A DNA stretch of 64,000 nucleotides from contig JALCCG010000017.1 of the NCBI GenBank assembly GCA_023212695.1, positions 81,487-145,486 on the forward strand. Reading direction: 5' to 3'. Made by a program: the position numbers and the translations under genes. Within the stretch, counting starts at the first letter, position 1. Each line of letters begins with the position of its first letter. This document shows positions 59,666 through 64,000 of the stretch, in pieces. A model generated the notes under the pieces. The model was not told the origin of the DNA and made no database searches. It saw nothing but the letters and a program-made list of their open reading frames with translations. This DNA comes from Sporisorium sorghi. Taxonomy: Eukaryota; Basidiomycota; Ustilaginomycetes; Ustilaginales; Ustilaginaceae.

Positions 59666-61171
59666 TCATCCACTTCCATCTCCACTGCCAAGCCACGCCA
59701 TCGAGACAGCCTTCCACCCAACCCCACCGAGCACCCCCACCATCCCCAACCCCAGTGACCCTAACCCCTCCGCCTCGTCATCCCCCTCATCCGAATGATT
59801 CGGAATATCCAGCTTATCCGGAAACACAAAGCTGAACACCAACACGCCCACGATCAGCACCAGCACGATGCTGACCGTGCAAATCGTCCAGAGCGCCATG
59901 CACTGGAACCTGGCCCTTGAGCGTGCGCGGCGGCGTTCTCGACGACGGGCGACGAGGTCGGTCGTGTAGCTGGGCAGCAGCTGCGGGCCGGCGAGCTGGC
60001 GGTAGCCGTAGGGATCGTGTGGGTCTGCGTCCGAGTCTGGGCTGACAGTGGAAGGGATGGGGATCGTGCCGTACGTCGTCCCCGCTTTTGTGTTGGCAGC
60101 GGTGGAGGGGGAGCCATTGCGCCGCGCAATGTCCTGGATGATACTCTGCGTGATGCGGTCGTCTTCCATCTCTTCACGGTTCAGACGGCGCTCGTAGGGG
60201 CCTGCGAAGATGGCTGTGAGCAACCGTTGCCACGCTGCGCCCAGCCCACCACTACCTCCCGCTCCACTCGCACCGAAGCCATCAGCCCCACCCTCGGCAC
60301 CGCCTCGTCGCCGCGGCGTGACGGGGTGCGGGAACGGAAAGCTCGTCATAATCTTGCTGTTCCGCCGCGACGGCGCAGCCGCTTGGCTCTCTTTCCCACT
60401 GCCACTGCGTTTCGCTTTGGACGCATCCTTGTCGCTCTTCTGCGGGTTGAGGAGCGTCGACGAGCTCGTATTCGACCACGGCCCCAACGCGCTCGGGTCG
60501 GACGGTAGCGCCAAATACACCGGCCGGCGCTGCGGCGCCACTTCCTCCGCCGTATACCGCGACGACAAGCGCGAGGACGAGGTGCGCGACGAACCTGTCG
60601 ACGACACGGATGCGCGGCTCGGGTCGATGCTCAGCGTCACTTCTCCCTCCTCTTTCGCTGCGGCTGCAGCGGCAGCGCGAGACGCACGCAGGATCTGGCT
60701 CGCACCGTTCGTCCCCCCACCACCGCCACTGGAGCCGTTTGGCTGACTGGGAAACCGCGAGATCCCGCCGACATTGAGCGAGTATCGATACGCAGTCGGG
60801 TCGAGCACCACACTGCTCCGCCGGCTGCTCGGCGCGCTGCTCGTCGGCGTTGAGGAGCGAGATGCTGACGCGTTGTACTGCGACGACCGCTGCGACGTTT
60901 GTGGTGGTGGCGCTGTGGAGGCTTTCTTTGCTAGGTGGGGCGACGTGGGGCGTGTGCGTGGTGGTGCGGGTGCAGCGAAGCCTGAGACTACGGTGGTAGG
61001 CGTGGGTGATGCGCGGATCACTGATGCCGAGCGCGACTGGGAGGGCGAATGTGGTCTGGTCGTGGAGGAGGTGGGGAGGGTTGCTTTGCTGGTGCTGGCG
61101 CGTGGGTCGGTGCTGTTCGATCGGTTCGGTTTCGTGCTCGCCGACGAGCTGGCTGCTGTGTTGCGAGACAT
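59666..61171 (-). CDS. Single-pass membrane protein with long disordered N-terminus
   Basis: Predicted 501-residue protein I cannot name. Residues 1-420 are low in complexity and rich in Ser, Thr, Arg and Pro. One strong membrane helix lies at about 425-450 (MALWTICTVSIVLVLIVGV and onward), preceded by a dense basic patch (ARRRERRRARSRARF). By the positive-inside rule this puts the N-terminus in the cytosol. After an acidic loop (NHSDEGDDEAEG) there is a weaker hydrophobic Gly-rich segment near 470-495. Conserved-looking parts before the helix include RLNREEMEDDRITQSIIQDIARRNG and YGYRQLAGPQLLPSYTTDLVA. Vacuolar or plasma-membrane location is possible but not shown. Single exon, start ATG at 61169-61171. 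Confidence 0.7.
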   Translation of the reverse strand: MSRNTAASSSASTKPNRSNSTDPRASTSKATLPTSSTTRPHSPSQSRSASVIRASPTPTTVVSGFAAPAPPRTRPTSPHLAKKASTAPPPQTSQRSSQYNASASRSSTPTSSAPSSRRSSVVLDPTAYRYSLNVGGISRFPSQPNGSSGGGGGTNGASQILRASRAAAAAAAKEEGEVTLSIDPSRASVSSTGSSRTSSSRLSSRYTAEEVAPQRRPVYLALPSDPSALGPWSNTSSSTLLNPQKSDKDASKAKRSGSGKESQAAAPSRRNSKIMTSFPFPHPVTPRRRGGAEGGADGFGASGAGGSGGLGAAWQRLLTAIFAGPYERRLNREEMEDDRITQSIIQDIARRNGSPSTAANTKAGTTYGTIPIPSTVSPDSDADPHDPYGYRQLAGPQLLPSYTTDLVARRRERRRARSRARFQCMALWTICTVSIVLVLIVGVLVFSFVFPDKLDIPNHSDEGDDEAEGLGSLGLGMVGVLGGVGWKAVSMAWLGSGDGSG

Positions 61172-61574
61172 GGCCGCTGGGGGTTGGATCGAGCGAGTCG
61201 AAGCACACCCAGCCTGCGATCGAGCTGAAAGGATGGGTGCGTTGGTCTATGATGATGCGTGCATCAGGGTCGAATGTGACAGCAAAGGTGGTATCAAGAA
61301 TGGTACGAGATGGGTGACGAGAAGGATGAGACAGGTTGTGATAAGAAGAGAGCCAGTCTCTGTGTGTCGTGCAGCAAGAGCGATTTCTGCTGGCCTTTTC
61401 CGCCTTTTCTGCAGCTCAAGCGCCCCCCTGAATTTTCGGAAAACGTCACAACTGCAAAGCACCCGCTGCACGCTGCCAAGTCAAACACAGAGGCGGGGTT
61501 CAAAATCCACTTCCCAAACACAGAGATCGGGTTCATCGGTGAATTTCAGCCTTCCCACTCATCACCATCAAAGC
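61172..61574. other. Intergenic region
   Basis: 403 bases between the start of the membrane-protein gene and the stop of the pyroglutamyl peptidase gene, both leftward. It should hold the promoter of the former. No clear motif or gene is seen. Confidence 0.5.
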
Positions 61575-62486
61575 TTACGCACCATTCCCTTTCGGCGAAT
61601 CCGCCCTCCTCTTGTTCGCCATGAACCACGCAATCGCACGAATCGCCTCGGTACAGCTCCGCACCTCCAATCTCTCACCCGCTGGCGGCACATGTACAAA
61701 CAGCACCAGCGTACCTTCCCCATTCCGCTTGGCCTCGCACAGCGAGCAATAGAAAATAAAATCGCACAGGTATCGGCCGGGGTCGAACGACTGGTCCACC
61801 TCCCCTTCCTGCATGCCTCTCTCCTTAAGCCAGCTGACCAGCTCGGACACAGGTATCGGAGTGGACTCGAGCTCGCCGAACGCCTCGTAGCCCGTAGTGA
61901 AGCCTCGGACGGCGCCGTGTGTGTCGAGGTGTTTCGGGGCGAGTTTCGCCGCTTCCGATGAGGAGAGTGGTGCATATTCTTGATGCGCATCGGGCTTGCC
62001 GTATCCCAGCTTGTGCGCTTGCGTCTCGCACCGCAGACTGCCCTGTCGCCCCACGCCGACGTGGATCACCACATCCCACGCCTTCAACGGTGGCGGTTGC
62101 ACAGGATACGCTGACGGATATAACCCGGAGGGTGACCCGCCAAACTCGGGGTCCAGCCTCGAGTCGTGCCAGAAGTGCGCATCGGGTGAAGCGGGAGCAC
62201 TGGCACCGTGTATGCGCGGCACAATGTCCAGAACGGACCCGTAGTGCACTGGAACTTGCAGCGTTTGGATCCTCGCTTTGACACCTGCATCCCCAGCTGG
62301 ACTTTCCACATCGATTGTTTGAGCGCCATCGGCGGCTAGCGAAGGTGTGGTGTCCAGATCGAGCACGGCATTGTGAAGAGGCTTGACAGCTAGCCATGAC
62401 GGATTGTTGCCCACGCTCATAAAGGGACCGAATCCGGTTATGAGGATGTCGACTTCGCGTGGCGTGACGCGCAGTGTCGGTGCCAT
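61575..62486 (-). CDS. Pyroglutamyl-peptidase I (peptidase family C15)
   Basis: Predicted 303-residue cytosolic cysteine peptidase that removes N-terminal pyroglutamate. The N-terminal VDILITGFGPFMSVGNNPS is the family opening. VPVHYGSVLDIVP and WDVVIHVGVGRQGSLRCETQ hold the substrate pocket and the likely catalytic Glu. The nucleophile is Cys241 in DPGRYLCDFIFYCSL, and the His is His265 in LVLFVHVPPAGE. Bacterial enzymes are about 215 residues; the extra length is fungal insertions such as HDSRLDPEFGGSPSG. I chose the ATG at 62484-62486 (MAPTLRVTP); longer frames upstream need a non-ATG start. N-terminal pyroglutamate forms from N-terminal Gln, the substrate of the NTAQ1 enzyme also encoded here. 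Single exon. Confidence 0.87.
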   Translation of the reverse strand: MAPTLRVTPREVDILITGFGPFMSVGNNPSWLAVKPLHNAVLDLDTTPSLAADGAQTIDVESPAGDAGVKARIQTLQVPVHYGSVLDIVPRIHGASAPASPDAHFWHDSRLDPEFGGSPSGLYPSAYPVQPPPLKAWDVVIHVGVGRQGSLRCETQAHKLGYGKPDAHQEYAPLSSSEAAKLAPKHLDTHGAVRGFTTGYEAFGELESTPIPVSELVSWLKERGMQEGEVDQSFDPGRYLCDFIFYCSLCEAKRNGEGTLVLFVHVPPAGERLEVRSCTEAIRAIAWFMANKRRADSPKGNGA

Positions 62487-62941
62487 GGTTTTTGCGCGCC
62501 TCAATGCGGACTGGTGATGGTTGTGGTGGTGGTAGTGGTGAGGAGACGGATGATGGTGTGGTGCGGAAGGTGGTCCTCCGCTGTAGCTCTCCGGCTAAAA
62601 AGCGCAGCATGCTGCAGGTCAAAAAAAAAAAAAAACATATCCGTGCGCGTCAAAAAAAAAAGATAGCCAAAGTCGAGCGCGCGGATACGCACGACAAGGA
62701 CCCTGACACGCTCAGCACCAACGCCGTCACCACAGATCGCTTCAGCTCGAATGCATCCGCCTGCAGCCATCTTTCGTAGCATTACAAAGCCCTACTTGCA
62801 CTTCAATTCTCCAAGAGTGTCTATGAGCAGCGTGGATCCCAGTTTCACCAACCTGAGGCGCTGTACCGCTTGTACAAGTTCCGCTTCGCGTCAATGCCAT
62901 CCGTTCACGCCTCCAACAGCTTGCAGCCCTATGCCCATCCA
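62487..62941. other. Intergenic region
   Basis: 455 bases between two leftward genes, expected to hold the pyroglutamyl peptidase promoter. It has an A15 run near 62620-62635 and an A10 run near 62652. No gene is seen. Confidence 0.5.
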
Positions 62942-63502
62942 TCAACCGCTCAGCCCCAAACGCTCCCGTATATCCGCATACGTAGCCGTCCGAGCCCCCC
63001 TTGCCGCCTCCTCCGCAAACGCGCGCGTATCACTCGCCACCCCGCCACTCCGAAAATCCGCAAACCCCAACGGCCGCCACTCCCCCGTGTCTCTCTTAAT
63101 TCCAAAGATAAACACATGCTGGCTGGCCAGCGCCTCTCCATTCCAGTGCACTGGCCAGGGGACGCCGAAGAGGCACCACTCGCGGTACTTGCCCAGCACG
63201 ACATATCTGGCGTTTGGCTGGGCGAGGTGTGCATTGAACGTGGCGAGCAGCTGCGCGGCGTTGCGCGGCCACGGGCGCGCGGGGTGGAGGGTGCCGGCGT
63301 GGCTGCCGAAGAAGCGCGCGGCGGCGGAGACGATTTGGGAGAAGTGCGTGTGCGCGAGCTGGTCGGCAACGTGTGTGATGTGCGTGTGCAGGTCCCCGGG
63401 GATGCCTGGGGCCAATGCGCCGACGTCTGGGATCGCGGCGCCGAAGCAGGTGGAGAGGTGCGCGAGGCAGAAGAGTGCGCAAGTCGAGAGGTGCAGCTTC
63501 AT
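62942..63502 (-). CDS. Small secreted protein, candidate effector
   Basis: Predicted 186-residue protein with a clear N-terminal signal peptide (MKLHLSTCALFCLAHLS, cleavage likely after FGA near residue 23). The mature part has no further membrane helix and only one Cys, in EWCLFGVPWP. It contains the compact, non-repetitive block ARYVVLGKYREWCLFGVPWP followed by HWNGEALASQHVFIFGIKR and DTGEWRPLGFADF, which looks like a folded domain. The C-terminus is charged (RTATYADIRERLGLSG). I know no enzyme family with this pattern. Small secreted proteins without a known domain are typical smut effector candidates. Start chosen at the Met that gives a signal peptide; an upstream in-frame extension is Pro-rich and hides it. 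Single exon. Confidence 0.65.
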   Translation of the reverse strand: MKLHLSTCALFCLAHLSTCFGAAIPDVGALAPGIPGDLHTHITHVADQLAHTHFSQIVSAAARFFGSHAGTLHPARPWPRNAAQLLATFNAHLAQPNARYVVLGKYREWCLFGVPWPVHWNGEALASQHVFIFGIKRDTGEWRPLGFADFRSGGVASDTRAFAEEAARGARTATYADIRERLGLSG

Positions 63503-64000
63503 CGCTGATGAGGCCGAAAGAGGGAGGGTGTAGGGAGGGTAATGCGGCGCGAGAGGGGCTGTTGGGTAGCTAGGTAGTCGAGGTTGTCGGATGGCACTCA
63601 TACTTAAGGTTTCGCAGCACAACCTTGCTCGGCGGTGAAGTTACACGATCCATACCACCATCGCTGCGAAAAAAATCTTGCACGACGAGCGCCCGCCCAA
63701 TCAGCTTTCGCAGTGGAGAAACGGAGGATGTGTTGAGCTGCAACTTAGGAGGCCATGCATAGCGTTGTTTCCCAATGCGATGTTGGTAAGGCAGCACAAG
63801 ACGAAGCTGCACCACGAGGGCGCGTTGTATGGCTTCACAGCTGTGCAGCCCACCAAGCTGCAATGAGAGCGATCCGCTTAACGTGTATCACATAGGTGTG
63901 GAATTGAGGGGGACTTGCCTGTTGGGGGAGAATTTTGGGCCAAAACAGGCAAGTCCCCCTCCACTCACAAATTTTGAGGCAGCACAGCAGTCAAATCTTG
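63503..64000. other. Right-edge region upstream of the secreted-protein gene
   Basis: 498 bases holding the presumed promoter of the secreted-protein gene and, near the edge, an 18-bp inverted repeat. No gene is seen. A neighbouring gene may begin beyond the window. Confidence 0.5.
63906..63961. repeat. 18-bp perfect inverted repeat (hairpin)
   Basis: Arms at 63906-63923 and 63944-63961 are perfect reverse complements (GAGGGGGACTTGCCTGTT on the left), separated by 20 bases. Like the element at 59.6 kb it has G-rich outer ends, but I see no flanking direct repeat and the arm sequence differs. Confidence 0.75.

Noticed and set aside
61490..61515. GGGTTCAAAATCC, resembling a tRNA B box
   Set aside because: The loop length is wrong and no A box or acceptor stem is present.

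Overview
The window is nuclear DNA of a fungus, most likely a basidiomycete of the smut group (Ustilaginomycotina; Ustilago, Sporisorium, Moesziomyces or a close relative). The reasons are compact, GC-rich, mostly intron-less genes, very long low-complexity extensions rich in Ser, Ala, Gln and Gly, short GT..AG introns of about 85-145 bp where introns occur, and fungal orthologues such as Rtt109, Los1, Pet127, Faf1, Las1 and Kic1. The species call is inference. I found no bacterial-type operon, CRISPR array, rRNA or convincing tRNA.

Layout. 1.2-10.1 kb: RTT109 histone acetyltransferase (+), an NTAQ1-type N-terminal glutamine amidase (-), an MPO1-like ER dioxygenase (-, 2 exons) divergent from a Derlin (+, 3 exons), then PRP6 splicing factor (+). 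10.3-13.1 kb: an HSF-type transcription factor with a C-terminal DNA-binding domain (-), followed by 3.6 kb without a recognisable gene. 16.7-21.6 kb: exportin-T LOS1 (+) and thiazole synthase THI4 (-, 3 exons, huge poly-U tracts in both introns). 21.6-24.6 kb: intergenic, including a probable 5'UTR intron of RPL6. 24.6-30.0 kb: RPL6 (+), PET127 (-), FAF1-like (+). 32.2-36.3 kb: a protein with an N-myristoylation motif and an LRAT/NlpC-like domain lacking its Cys (+), a 14-bp tandem repeat array, and a prothymosin-like acidic protein (+, 3 exons). 36.7-42.8 kb: LAS1 (-), a J-domain protein with an N-terminal zinc ribbon (+), an N-terminally membrane-anchored ubiquitin protease (-). 45.4-49.3 kb: a divergent forkhead factor (+) and a two-exon Ala/Glu/Pro-rich protein (-) that is easily missed. 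52.3-59.3 kb: CDS1 CDP-diacylglycerol synthase (+) and a KIC1/NAK1 germinal-centre kinase (+). 59.5-63.5 kb: a MITE-like inverted-repeat element, a one-pass membrane protein (-), pyroglutamyl peptidase (-), a small secreted protein that could be an effector (-), and a second short hairpin at the right edge.

Most genes are housekeeping: ribosome and RNA work (RPL6, LAS1, FAF1, LOS1, PRP6, PET127), ER and lipids (MPO1, Derlin, CDS1, UBP), chromatin (RTT109, acidic protein), proteolysis (NTAQ1, UBP, pyroglutamyl peptidase) and regulation (HSF, forkhead, KIC1). They are not arranged as one pathway. I found no clear novel multi-gene system. The best leads are single loci: the MITE-like element, the Cys-less myristoylated protein, the altered forkhead recognition helix, the hidden two-exon gene, the poly-U introns of THI4, the 14-bp repeat array and the candidate effector.
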